This document shows positions 43,501 to 51,358 of a stretch of DNA of 64,000 nucleotides, one piece after another. Source of the stretch: Nitrospirales bacterium (GTDB taxonomy: Bacteria; Nitrospirota; Nitrospiria; Nitrospirales; UBA8639). The DNA is taken from assembly GCA_021604005.1 (NCBI GenBank), contig BQIV01000001.1:208290-272289 (forward strand), read 5' to 3'. Both the position numbers and the translations under genes were made by a program. Position 1 is the first letter of the stretch. Each line of letters starts with the position of its first letter. The notes under the pieces were generated by a model. That model saw only the letters and a list, made by a program, of their open reading frames with translations, was not told the DNA's origin and did no database searches.

Positions 43501-44317
43501 CCCTCAAGTGATTCAACATGCAGGGTTATGCGTTTTTATACCGAGGAACGTCCTTATGCGTTATCAACGACAAAACTTACGGAACATGCTATCCGTTTGC
43601 ACGGCTATAGGATTGCAAAGATTGAATCCCCTTTAGAAGTAGACATTTATGAAAGAATTATATCGAATAAACTTTTGCTGCATACGTTAACGAACAAAAG
43701 TTCAAATTGGATACTGTACTATCAAGAGGCTTGTCGATACTGGGTCAAGGCCTGTGAAGGGTTGCCATTTTTCAGGAGGAATGGAGTTGAAATGGCGCCG
43801 CCACACGGAAGAGTTGTGTGCTTCCAGAAGAAGGAAAGCGCAGATTTTGCAGTTTGCTTGGCGAATTCATCACTTTTTTACTGGTTTTATAGTGCATTTT
43901 CAGATTGTGAACATATCAATGATGGGTTACTTCGTGGCTTTTACATTCCAAAAACTTGGGAAGAAACTGATTGGGGTACACTTTCTCAGCAACTGTCCAA
44001 TAGCATTGAGGAGCATTCTGAGAGAAAGACCATTTCTACTAAACAAGGGCATAAGATTGAATATGTAGAGATTAATGCTTTGAACTCCAAGTTCATTATT
44101 GACGATATCGATCGAATGTTGGCCAAACATTATGGTTTTTCAGAGGATGAGGTGGACTTCATCATTAACTACGACATCAAATATCGTATGGGACAGGAAA
44201 CAGGGGAAGAGGTTTTGTAATTTAAATAGGCATAATCCGAGAGGGCTGAATAAGTTCTAAAATTTTATTTATGAAAATTTACTCCTCTTTTCTGTTTTGT
44301 TTTTAATTATGGGCTAG

Positions 44318-45841
44318 CTAAAGACACAAACCGGAACTGTATCCTCCTCCCCGCTGACCATCAAAATCCCATTCATAGATAGTAACAGGGCCTATAGCAT
44401 GCTGGTGTTGTCCGAGTGAAAAGGTAAAAGCGTTTGGCCCGGCGATAAAGATGTGTGTGCGGCCTGTTCCCTGGCCATTTACACGGGAGTCTTGCAAACG
44501 ATGTACAATAGCCTCAGCAAGTATCCCTGCGTGACGTCCGCTACGAACTGAATGTTGGGAAGAACCACCTTCAGGAGCGCAATGGATTATCTGTGATACT
44601 TCAGGTAGCTTTTGTTTCACAAATGTTCGGACTGAAGGGGAGACATTGTGAGTCAGGCTCACTGCTAGAGCAATTTCCTTATGTTCTTTAATAGAGAAAT
44701 CCTGTTCTTCAAATTCAATATTAGGCCAAGATTTGTCGATCGGAGAATCATCGTTCGCCCAAAAGCGGCGCCCCCTGCCTCGTTGTTCGATTTCCAAGGA
44801 TTTCCCAGATTTGACGTTTAGGAGCGCACCGATCGCGAAGGCGATGGAGACATGCGCATCCACGATGAGACGTAAATGATCTGTTGATCGGGCATTTTCA
44901 AAAAGAAAAGTCCGCAACTCCGGAAAAATTCTGTTTTCCCAGTCAGCATCGTTGCGTATGTAACGACCGTCAAAGTAAGGGACTATATTAAGAATCTGGT
45001 CGCATCGTTCTTCCAGAGAATCGATAGGGTGCATGAAGGAACGGACGCCGATAATTGGTACATGGGTGGCCGTATTTGACGATTCGAGGAGTCCTTCTCG
45101 ACGTGCCATTTCGGGAAAAGTGTTTCGATCGAATACAATTCTTCCCTGACCAAGGAGCTTTATGATCAGGTCATCGTAAAAGAATCCAGATTCACTTGCA
45201 GGAATCCGTTTCATGCCAACAGCCGCCAATTTTTCATCTAGCCGCTCCCGTAAGCTCAAAAGGGATTCTGGTGTCTCGGCTATGGCAAGAGTCCGTGCAA
45301 CGAAAGAAAGAGCTTCATCATCGACTTCTAGGTGTTCGCGCCAGAGCTTCCGGACTTTTCCCATACGGCTTCGGTCAGTCGATCCATCAAATAGCAGCTC
45401 GTTGTCCAACGCATCGCTTTCCTTGCGGACCAATTTCTGCAAAGGATCCTGGTGTTTGATACGCCAATTGGTTAAGAGGGTAAATCGATGGCCAAACCCA
45501 TCTTCGGCATATTGTGTGTGAGCTTGGTAGGCCCGCTGAAGGAACGAGAAACGCTCAGCGTTAATAAAGGAAGGTTCGATCAGGTCTTCATATCCGAATG
45601 ATCCGGCTGTAGTGTGCCATTTGCAATGAAGATGGTCTCGGTAAATCGCCTTGCCCTGGTGGTCGTGGATTGGTTTGTTTGAATCATATTCGATCAGGAT
45701 ATCATCGAAGCCCGTGGGCCCTGTTTCGTAGGCTACTTTGACGATTGAGCTCCCAGGATCCAGGAGCGAGGCTGCTTTCAACCAAAATAGTCGTGCTTGG
45801 AAATCATCGCCGTTGCGGCGGGCTACAATCGCTCGGGCCAT
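44318..45841 (-). CDS. CBASS effector: nuclease-SAVED protein (Cap4-like)
   Basis: About 507 residues from ATG 45841 (TTG 45850, overlapping the CD-NTase stop as TTGA, is the alternative). N-terminal ARRNGDDFQARLFWLKAASL, GFDDILIEYD and HLHCKWHTTAG (~1-80) resemble the PD-(D/E)xK-type DNase of Cap4 effectors. C-terminal SAVED sensor (~330-507): KEIALAVSLTHNVSP, RTHIFIAGPNAFTFSLGQHQ, IGPVTIYEWDFDG, GGYSSGLCL. SAVED domains bind cyclic tri- or dinucleotides made by the CD-NTase and switch on the nuclease, which degrades DNA and halts phage growth. Last gene of the operon. Effector class is well supported; exact ligand unknown. Confidence 0.85.
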   Translation of the reverse strand: MARAIVARRNGDDFQARLFWLKAASLLDPGSSIVKVAYETGPTGFDDILIEYDSNKPIHDHQGKAIYRDHLHCKWHTTAGSFGYEDLIEPSFINAERFSFLQRAYQAHTQYAEDGFGHRFTLLTNWRIKHQDPLQKLVRKESDALDNELLFDGSTDRSRMGKVRKLWREHLEVDDEALSFVARTLAIAETPESLLSLRERLDEKLAAVGMKRIPASESGFFYDDLIIKLLGQGRIVFDRNTFPEMARREGLLESSNTATHVPIIGVRSFMHPIDSLEERCDQILNIVPYFDGRYIRNDADWENRIFPELRTFLFENARSTDHLRLIVDAHVSIAFAIGALLNVKSGKSLEIEQRGRGRRFWANDDSPIDKSWPNIEFEEQDFSIKEHKEIALAVSLTHNVSPSVRTFVKQKLPEVSQIIHCAPEGGSSQHSVRSGRHAGILAEAIVHRLQDSRVNGQGTGRTHIFIAGPNAFTFSLGQHQHAIGPVTIYEWDFDGQRGGGYSSGLCL

Positions 45842-45846
45842 AGGTA

Positions 45847-46731
45847 TCAACTCGTCGGAAAGTATTTGCCCATAATTTCAAACCATAAGGCGAGCGCCTC
45901 ACCGGTCTTGCCCTGTTTTTCAAGGTGTACAGCGCGGGTAGCTTTAACCTCGGCCGCCCGTAGATCTTCTACCGCTTTCCGTCGCTTGTCTGAAGTCATT
46001 TGGTCGGATACGGGCGGTCCATAACCAGCAGGATCTGGCCAGTCCCGCATAATTCCTTCCTGCGCAGCCGCGAAAAAACGCCTGACCTCGCTCGGGTATT
46101 TTGTAAACGGAGGATCGACAAGATCCAGTGCCATGACTTCAATAAGGAAGGAAGGTGAAATGGGCTTGCCCGCTGAGCGATTCCAGCGTTTGAGCATCTT
46201 GACCAAAGGCACCCATTTCCCGTCACATTCCTTGTTTTTGGCTGTTGCTCTCTCTTTGTGAGTATCGGGATCGGTTTTGATCCATTTCCCAAGATCACGG
46301 TCTGGAATTTCGTAGCAGCCTTGGAGCTCATAGGCTGGTACAGCATCATTGCTGAGCACTTTGCCTTCTTCATCCGCTGTAGGATTTTGCTTATCGAACT
46401 CGACCGTCACGCACCGACGCCCGCCCTCGACATTGTCGGTGCCGTATTTCTTGCCAAGACATGTTTCAAAGGCGGTAAGCACATCCCTCGGGGGCTTTTT
46501 TCGCCAGTGGCGATCGCTCTCGCCAAGACAGAAGAAGATGTCCACGTCTTTTAGAGGTTTGGTTTTGGTATGTCGGGCGTATGAACCAGTTAAGAAATCC
46601 CGGTCGATGTCGAAACTCTCGCGTATGCACGCACGCACATCGTTGTGCCGACGGATAGCATCCTGCTGCTCCGTCTCACTGAGTTCAAGACGTTTGCGGA
46701 ACTTGTCGAAGGCTTCGTCCACCGTAATCAT
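45847..46731 (-). CDS. CBASS CD-NTase (cGAS/DncV-like nucleotidyltransferase)
   Basis: 294 residues from ATG 46731, overlapping the HORMA gene's stop by ATGA. DFLTGSYARHTKTKPLKDVD then IFFCLG carries the GS(Y)...DxD nucleotidyltransferase active site, and CVTVEFDKQNP is placed for the third acidic residue; WVPLVKMLKRWNRSAGKPIS and SFLIEVMALDLV belong to the OAS-like helical half. It makes a cyclic oligonucleotide when activated. Being next to HORMA and TRIP13-like genes, it should be of clade C or D, which are activated by HORMA binding. Confidence 0.88.
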   Translation of the reverse strand: MITVDEAFDKFRKRLELSETEQQDAIRRHNDVRACIRESFDIDRDFLTGSYARHTKTKPLKDVDIFFCLGESDRHWRKKPPRDVLTAFETCLGKKYGTDNVEGGRRCVTVEFDKQNPTADEEGKVLSNDAVPAYELQGCYEIPDRDLGKWIKTDPDTHKERATAKNKECDGKWVPLVKMLKRWNRSAGKPISPSFLIEVMALDLVDPPFTKYPSEVRRFFAAAQEGIMRDWPDPAGYGPPVSDQMTSDKRRKAVEDLRAAEVKATRAVHLEKQGKTGEALALWFEIMGKYFPTS

Positions 46732-47231
46732 GAGCGGTAATACCTCGCAGCTGCCATGATATCGGGAGTGGCAATGACGGTACCTGCCTCTCGGGCAACG
46801 AGGCCGTTGACGGAGCGGAGGGTTGTCCATTCAATACCGGGTACATCGGGCCTGCCAGGAGCATTTATTAGAACGATGCGGTACGTACTGCCGGGGGTAG
46901 GGGCTTTGGCCTTAGCGAAGGATTCTTCGAAAAAAAGGCGATCGACCCACATCTCATCGACACCGTTGCCATCGTAGCGGATCGGGAAATCCCAGCGAGC
47001 TTCGGCAGTATCGGATCCAGGCCGATAGAACTCGATTACGATGGTTTTTAGATGGCCGGATTCAAGCCAGGTACGCACCGCGTGGTCCACCCAGTCCGAC
47101 CAAGCATCGACAACACCCTGCGGGTCGAGCCCATACTGGCGGACCAGGATCTTTAGGAAATTGCGTAGCTTGTCAGAGACGAAGACTGACGTATGCGCGC
47201 GGGAGTAGGAATGGACGCTGACAGTACTCAT
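46728..47231 (-). CDS. cap7: CBASS HORMA-domain protein (Cap7-like)
   Basis: 167 residues. VSVHSYSRAHTSVFVSDKLR at the start and FYRPGSDTAEARWDFPIRYD in the centre match bacterial HORMA proteins. In type III CBASS the closed HORMA bound to a peptide activates the CD-NTase, and TRIP13 reopens it. ATGA overlaps with both neighbours. Call rests on sequence pattern plus the diagnostic neighbours. Confidence 0.8.
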   Translation of the reverse strand: MSTVSVHSYSRAHTSVFVSDKLRNFLKILVRQYGLDPQGVVDAWSDWVDHAVRTWLESGHLKTIVIEFYRPGSDTAEARWDFPIRYDGNGVDEMWVDRLFFEESFAKAKAPTPGSTYRIVLINAPGRPDVPGIEWTTLRSVNGLVAREAGTVIATPDIMAAARYYRS

Positions 47232-47692
47232 GATTTTACCAGAGCTCCCCAGTCAATCTCGAAGGCAGCGCTTGATTTCGCTTCGCTGCTTTCTTCTTCT
47301 TTAGGCGCTTCATTGGCGTCATGCACTGTAATGCGCGGCGCCCGCGTCTTGAGAGCCCTATTCATCCAATCAGTATCCTCGGCCTCGCATGGAGCGGTCG
47401 CGCGCCAGTTACAGGCTGTCGGGTTAGTGGTGAGTGGGTCTACATCAAGGCCCGCTTCCATTGCATCCTCGTTGTAGAGGCAATAGATGACTATCCGCGG
47501 GCCTGATCCCTTAAAAACAATTGGGACGCTAGATGGATGCTCATCAGTAATCAGCGACTCCATGATGCTTGCTGCCTCCTCAAGTTGTTTGCGGTCAACA
47601 GTATCTGCACCGGTTACTAGGTCGATAATAACCCGCCAAGTATCTTTGGCAGAGCGAAGGGGTATAGAAGCCACGTCGCGGCGTATTTTCAT
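47228..47692 (-). CDS. Second HORMA-like/closure-peptide protein of CBASS
   Basis: 154 residues with ATGA overlaps at both ends. The body (RSAKDTWRVIIDLVTGADTV, PIVFKGSGPRIVIYCLYNED) looks like a compact HORMA-like or unrelated alpha/beta fold, followed by an acidic, flexible linker and a C-terminal peptide AAFEIDWGALVKS. In the two-HORMA CBASS systems (for example from Pseudomonas aeruginosa) the second protein carries a C-terminal closure motif bound by the first; this tail is a good candidate. Function inferred from position. Confidence 0.65.
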   Translation of the reverse strand: MKIRRDVASIPLRSAKDTWRVIIDLVTGADTVDRKQLEEAASIMESLITDEHPSSVPIVFKGSGPRIVIYCLYNEDAMEAGLDVDPLTTNPTACNWRATAPCEAEDTDWMNRALKTRAPRITVHDANEAPKEEESSEAKSSAAFEIDWGALVKS

Positions 47693-48561
47693 GCTGCCTC
47701 CTCAGCCGGATTGGCCTCTGCAAGTGCGTTGAGTGTTGTCAAAACATGCTCGGGTTTGAGTTTATTCAGATCCCGTGCTGTTTCGATCGAAACGGCGGCC
47801 GCAGCAATGATCGCCTTGCGTAGCTTGCGGCCATCGAAACCTTCGGACGCTGCGACAAAAGAGCCAATATGAGGTTTGAGATCTCGAACGCGCGGCCAGA
47901 CGGTCGCCAATTGATCAAGAGCATCGACGATTATCTCCGTGCGATGCTCGGCAGAGGGGGAGCCTATTTCCTCGATCCAGTCTGCCCGTGACATGAGTGC
48001 ACGGTCAACGGCCTTGGGGAAGTTAGTCGTTGCGATCAGGAGTACATTGCGGTGTTTGCGCGTCAAAAGGTCGATTCCCGCCAGTGCCGCATCAGTAGCA
48101 CGATGCACATCAGCCGGATTCGCTTCGAAACTCATGCTTTGCCGGTCTGGAGCAAGCGTTTCGACCTCGTCGAGAAGAACGAAACAAGGGCCTTCCGCTG
48201 CATGTTCCGGGATCGTTTGATGAAATAACTTCGACACTTCCTTCTGGCTTCGACCGAGAGAAGAGCTATTCAGAGCATGCGGGTCGATTTGAATTAAGGT
48301 GCATTTCGTTCCTTTAAGAGCGGTGGCAACTTGGCTGGCAAGGCCCCTCGCCAGAGTCGTTTTTCCGGTCCCTGGCTTTCCGGCGAGAACGATTAGACCA
48401 TGCACAGGCATGGTTTCAAAGGGAAACCGCTGTCGTAACTGGAGCGCGAGTAATGACTGTGCCTGCAACCGCTCGCGAACCTGGGCGGGCAGCTTGATAG
48501 CATTCCAGGCCGTGGCTAGATCGGCATGGGGAAGAGTGAATTGGTCTGCAATTATGTCCAT
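47689..48561 (-). CDS. cap6: TRIP13/Pch2-like AAA+ ATPase (Cap6)
   Basis: 290 residues. Walker A GLIVLAGKPGTGKTTLARGL (~55-70), Walker B PCFVLLDEVETLAPDR (~135), sensor 1 NVLLIATTNFPKAVDRALMS, arginine-finger region RADWIEEIG and sensor 2 FDGRKLRKAIIAAA. Single-AAA TRIP13-like proteins of type III CBASS unfold the HORMA protein to keep the system silent without phage. It starts at 48561 and its stop overlaps the next gene by ATGA. Confidence 0.9.
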   Translation of the reverse strand: MDIIADQFTLPHADLATAWNAIKLPAQVRERLQAQSLLALQLRQRFPFETMPVHGLIVLAGKPGTGKTTLARGLASQVATALKGTKCTLIQIDPHALNSSSLGRSQKEVSKLFHQTIPEHAAEGPCFVLLDEVETLAPDRQSMSFEANPADVHRATDAALAGIDLLTRKHRNVLLIATTNFPKAVDRALMSRADWIEEIGSPSAEHRTEIIVDALDQLATVWPRVRDLKPHIGSFVAASEGFDGRKLRKAIIAAAAVSIETARDLNKLKPEHVLTTLNALAEANPAEEAA

Positions 48562-48589
48562 TAGTTTAACATCCTTAATCTGCGGTTAT

Positions 48590-48814
48590 TCATCCTCTTG
48601 GTGGGAACGGGTCACCGCCGTGGGAATCGCGCTCCCGTATGCGGCCATCCCTGCCGTGAATGAAAAGTTCTGTGCCTTGATTGCGAGCGATTTCTCGACC
48701 GGCGCTGATGGCTTCCTGCTGCGTATCGTGAATGGAACTAGCGCGGCGGCTGCCAGCCCCACGGACTGCCCACCCATCGTCATGGGGAACAATGTGTTGA
48801 TTGCGTTTGCTCAT
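48590..48814 (-). CDS. DUF2188 protein heading the CBASS operon
   Basis: 74 residues, AGGAGG before ATG 48814, 28 bp upstream of the TRIP13-like gene on the same strand. RNQHIVPHDDGWAVRGAGSR followed by TQQEAISAGREIARNQGTEL and FIHGRDGRIRERDS is the DUF2188 fold (HVvp..dGW.V......r.s..f.Tk.eAi..a...A...ggeliihgkdGkI...ds), a small domain of unknown function. Its place suggests it is co-transcribed with CBASS, but it may only be a passenger. Confidence 0.8.
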   Translation of the reverse strand: MSKRNQHIVPHDDGWAVRGAGSRRASSIHDTQQEAISAGREIARNQGTELFIHGRDGRIRERDSHGGDPFPPRG

Positions 48815-48871
48815 GATTTCCTCCTGTTATTAAAGGTTATTAATAGGACTCCGTATTCGGTCTCTAAGAAA

Positions 48872-48900
48872 TTGACTTACTCGGAATCTTGGTTTACAAT
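48872..48900 (+). promoter_or_regulatory. Promoter of the HTH-peptidase gene
   Basis: TTGACT (48872-48877), 17-bp spacer, TACAAT (48895-48900), followed 46 bp later by the start codon with AAGGAG. The -10 box lies in the left arm of the palindromic operator. Confidence 0.6.
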
Positions 48901-48928
48901 TTTATTATATACTTTAAAAATGTAAACC
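48891..48928. promoter_or_regulatory. Palindromic operator between CBASS and the HTH-peptidase gene
   Basis: GGTTTACA (48891-48898) and TGTAAACC (48921-48928) are exact inverse copies, extended by A/T tracts toward the AT-rich centre (TATTATATACTT). Location over a promoter and just before an HTH gene suggests autorepression, possibly also control of the divergent CBASS operon. Confidence 0.6.
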
Positions 48929-48946
48929 GCAAGCCCAAGGAGTTCT

Positions 48947-50041
48947 ATGTTTGGAGACCGTCTAAAATTAGCCAGAAAAAAGGCCGGTTTCTCGCTTCGC
49001 GGTCTGGCGGACGCGTTAGGTGGCGAAGTAACTGCGCAGGCGATCGGCAAGTACGAGCGCGGTGAGATGATGCCGAGCTCAGGTGTACTAATGCACATCG
49101 CTAAGATCCTCGGCGTATCGCTTGAGTTTCTGCTCAGTGAGCAGGTTGAAGAGCTTGAAGCTGTCGAGTTTCGAAAGCTCTCTGGAACGAGCGCCAAAGA
49201 TCGTGCGCGCGTGGAGGCAGAGGTGATGAATCGTCTTCAACTTTACATCGCCGTCGAGGAAATCCTTAACTTGGATAGTGGCGCCTGGAAGGCCCCACGA
49301 TTTGGGGATCGGTTTCTCGGACGTGAAGATGAAGGCGAAATCCTGGCGAAGGATCTTCGCCGGGAATGGGCGCTTGGGATCGATCCCATTCCCAATATGA
49401 CGGCTCTCCTTGAGGACCGGGGAATCAAAGTTCTTGTGATTCCGCTGCCAAACCGCGTCTCTGGGCTAACTTGCCTTGTCCGTCGGTCAAAAAACAAAAA
49501 GAGGGTGCCGGTCATCGTTGTGAATGAGCATGTAACGCTAGAACGACGCCGGCTAACGCTCGCGCATGAACTTGCGCATCGGTTGATCGATGATTCTTCT
49601 CCTGTTGATCACGAGAAGGCTTCGAACGTATTCGCCGGTGCTTTTCTAGCACCCAGGGATCATCTGGTGCGGGAAATCGGTAAACATAGAAGGGCTCTGG
49701 GATATCACGAACTAGTTCAGCTCAAGCGTATGTACCGTATCAGCGCGGCTGCGCTTCTGGTGCGCCTCAAGACGGTCGGTGTCATCGATGATTCAACTCT
49801 TGCCTACGCGTTTCAAACTTTTGCGAAGGGGTGGCGCACGATGGAGCCAGAGCCGTTAGAGAAACCGGGCGAAGAAGGAAAGCACGAAATCCCTCGGCGT
49901 TTTGAAAGGCTTTGCTATTGGGCACTGGCGGAAAAGCTGATAACGCCGGGCAAGGCAGCAGAGCTGTTGCAACGGCCTTTGGCAGAAATCGAAAGGGGAA
50001 TGAAAGGACCTGCCGAAGGCGATGCGAATAGTAGTGAGTGA
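48947..50041 (+). CDS. XRE-family HTH fused to ImmA/IrrE metallopeptidase
   Basis: 364 residues. N-terminal HTH (FGDRLKLARKKAGFSLRGLA, ITAQAIGKYERGEMMPSSG region, ~1-65) and an ImmA/IrrE-type zinc peptidase with LTLAHELAHRLIDD (HExxH, ~207-211), then KASNVFAGAFLAPRDHLVRE, the usual third-ligand/AFL region. Such proteins cleave repressors in response to stress or ssDNA; in some CBASS loci separate CapH (HTH) and CapP (peptidase) proteins do this job. Here both functions are in one chain. Its last 20 bp overlap the PIN-like gene, and it faces the CBASS operon. Confidence 0.88.
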   Translation: MFGDRLKLARKKAGFSLRGLADALGGEVTAQAIGKYERGEMMPSSGVLMHIAKILGVSLEFLLSEQVEELEAVEFRKLSGTSAKDRARVEAEVMNRLQLYIAVEEILNLDSGAWKAPRFGDRFLGREDEGEILAKDLRREWALGIDPIPNMTALLEDRGIKVLVIPLPNRVSGLTCLVRRSKNKKRVPVIVVNEHVTLERRRLTLAHELAHRLIDDSSPVDHEKASNVFAGAFLAPRDHLVREIGKHRRALGYHELVQLKRMYRISAAALLVRLKTVGVIDDSTLAYAFQTFAKGWRTMEPEPLEKPGEEGKHEIPRRFERLCYWALAEKLITPGKAAELLQRPLAEIERGMKGPAEGDANSSE

Positions 50042-50531
50042 CACAAGTTGCATGATCGATCTGCGAAAAGCGGGCCTTTTGAATGCTCTGCTTCGGCTTC
50101 CCTATAGTTTTGTTATGCCCGACACACTGTTTGAAGATGAATGGCTGTGCCTAACCGATGCTGAAAAGAGCACCTTGTGTGGGCTGGGACTTGACGTACG
50201 CAGTTTACCGGGACCGCTCGTGCAGCGTGCCAGTAGCTACTTCAATCAGCACGCTAGGCTGAAGCTCAATGATTGCTTCGCCCTGACGCTCGCAGAAGAA
50301 ACCGAGGATTGCATCCTGCTTACAGGGGATGGACCTCTTCGCAGAATCGCGGAGTCGAAAAGGATCGAAGTTCGCGGTGTGCTTTGGGTGACAGATGAGC
50401 TTGAAATTCATGAACTCGTGCCGGCGGCGGACCTGCTCGCGGCTTTGCAGCGCCTTAATGACGACGATCTTGTGTTCCTGCCATCACAAGAAATTTTAAA
50501 GCGCATAAGGCATCTTTCACGGTTGGTATAG
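50022..50531 (+). CDS. PIN-like domain protein
   Basis: 169 residues. MRIVVSDTSCMIDLRKAGLL has the first Asp of PIN nucleases, LNDCFALTLAEETED the central acidic site and ILLTGDGPLRRIAE the last (TGD, as in PIN proteins). The second ligand could be the DxLFEDEW segment. It overlaps the XRE-peptidase gene by 20 bp; XRE-COG2856 proteins paired with PIN-like proteins have been predicted as toxin-antitoxin units. A ribonuclease toxin held by the HTH protein is the likely role. Confidence 0.75.
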   Translation: MRIVVSDTSCMIDLRKAGLLNALLRLPYSFVMPDTLFEDEWLCLTDAEKSTLCGLGLDVRSLPGPLVQRASSYFNQHARLKLNDCFALTLAEETEDCILLTGDGPLRRIAESKRIEVRGVLWVTDELEIHELVPAADLLAALQRLNDDDLVFLPSQEILKRIRHLSRLV

Positions 50532-50726
50532 AAGTTAAGAGTGGGGCACTTAAAAAACACTTATCCTCGCGGACCAAAAGTTCTGTATTTGTGTTTCCGG
50601 GAATTCTCTTCCACATGATGAATGCAGGCCTTTATCTCATTTGATCTTTTAGATCATATTTACCTAGTCTTTGACCTGACTAATATCTAATATATTTAAT
50701 CACCCTATCATTTACTGATAAAAATA

Positions 50727-50781
50727 TGGTGGGTCGTTCAGGGAACGAACCTGTGGCCCGCTGATTAAGAGTCAGCTGCTC
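50727..50781 (-). repeat. 3' fragment of tRNA-Lys(CUU), candidate att scar
   Basis: Minus strand: GAGCAGCTGACTCTTAATCA, then GCGGGCCACAGG, TTCGTTC, CCTG, A and the acceptor end ACGACCCACCA. The anticodon stem (GCTGA/TCAGC) and loop CTCTTAA (anticodon CTT) are perfect; the T-loop and the outer T-stem pair deviate from a functional tRNA, and there is no 5' half. So this is a 55-nt 3' remnant including CCA, the piece typically duplicated by tRNA-targeting integrases. Confidence 0.75.
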
Positions 50782-50827
50782 AATCGTCCTTCAAGCTTTA
50801 GTATTAAGAAACAGTCTTTCAATCTAG

Positions 50828-50845
50828 TGTCCACCAAATGTCCAC
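50828..50845. repeat. Direct repeat TGTCCAC near the tRNA scar
   Basis: TGTCCAC at 50828-50834 and again at 50839-50845, 11 bp apart (one helical turn). Possible integrase arm-type sites beside the attachment core. Confidence 0.4.
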
Positions 50846-51211
50846 GGTACGGTCGGAAATAACAGAAATCGATCGTGTATAGTCGGTTGCTAGAGGAACG
50901 GGAAAAGGTGACTTTCTTCTATAATGGACGAGGTATTTCGGCGCTTGGTAAAGGAGTTTTGAGGGGAGCGAAAACAGGGGAGTCGTGGTTTACAAAACCG
51001 CTGCTCATAGGAAAGTGTCGGCAGAACGATTCTTTGATGGGTGATCCGAACGCGGTAAACGAGTAGGAGACTTTCTTTCTCTTGAGAAAAGATATCAGGT
51101 GGCAGAAATCATAGTGGTCTATATAGACCACACTATTTGTAACTCGTTGAAAAATCTTGATATTAGTTGGACAATGATAATGCATAAGTCATTGATTTTC
51201 TTGCGTATCGT

Positions 51212-51261
51212 CCGCCCTTTTAAGGCGAGGGTCGAGCGTTCGAGCCGCTCGCGGCTCACCA
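51212..51261 (+). repeat. 3' fragment of tRNA-Lys(UUU), candidate att scar
   Basis: Plus strand: CCGCCCTTTTAAGGCGA, GGGTC, a perfect T-arm (GAGCG-TTCGAGC-CGCTC) and acceptor end GCGGCTCACCA, followed by a T-run. The loop CTTTTAA gives anticodon TTT. No 5' half is present. It is opposite in orientation to the fragment at 50727. Confidence 0.75.
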
Positions 51262-51358
51262 GTTTTTTTACCATTTTTGGAGACATATCCATATTGCCAG
51301 GCAATCTGGCATCCAACTTGGCCTCCACGTTAATCTGGTCCTCTTCTATATATTTATC

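Larger units (their letters stand above)
41059..44220 (+). pseudogene. Eco57I-type DNA methyltransferase, truncated and split by an IS200/IS605 element
   Basis: Two pieces, 41059-42990 and about 43502-44220. First piece: KEDITGYISQNTIIPFLLET, VLDPTCGSGAFLFAALNI (motif I), NNLYGVDIMEEAVEICKLRL, FDIIIGNPPYVVYSD (motif IV, NPPY). Second piece: the C-terminal target-recognition part (YYQEACRYWVKACEGLPFFR, VCLANSSLFYWFYSAFSDCE). The N-terminus is cut by copy 1 and the reading frame is interrupted between the pieces by copy 2. Such methylases pair with a PLD helicase in restriction-like systems. GC content is visibly lower than in the flanks, suggesting separate origin. Not functional as it stands. 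Confidence 0.8.
50532..51358. other. Gene-free recombination region with tRNA scars
   Basis: About 830 bp, AT-rich, no supported gene. It contains two tRNA-Lys 3' fragments (listed separately) and a pair of TGTCCAC repeats, and separates the defence genes from the 51.4-55.2 kb operon. Confidence 0.7.

Noticed and set aside
50875..51066. 63-codon frame between the tRNA scars
   Set aside because: No ribosome-binding site and located in recombination debris.
51119..51328. 69-codon minus-strand frame containing SRERLERSTLALKGR
   Set aside because: This peptide is the translation of the antisense of the tRNA-Lys(UUU) fragment, so it is not a protein gene.
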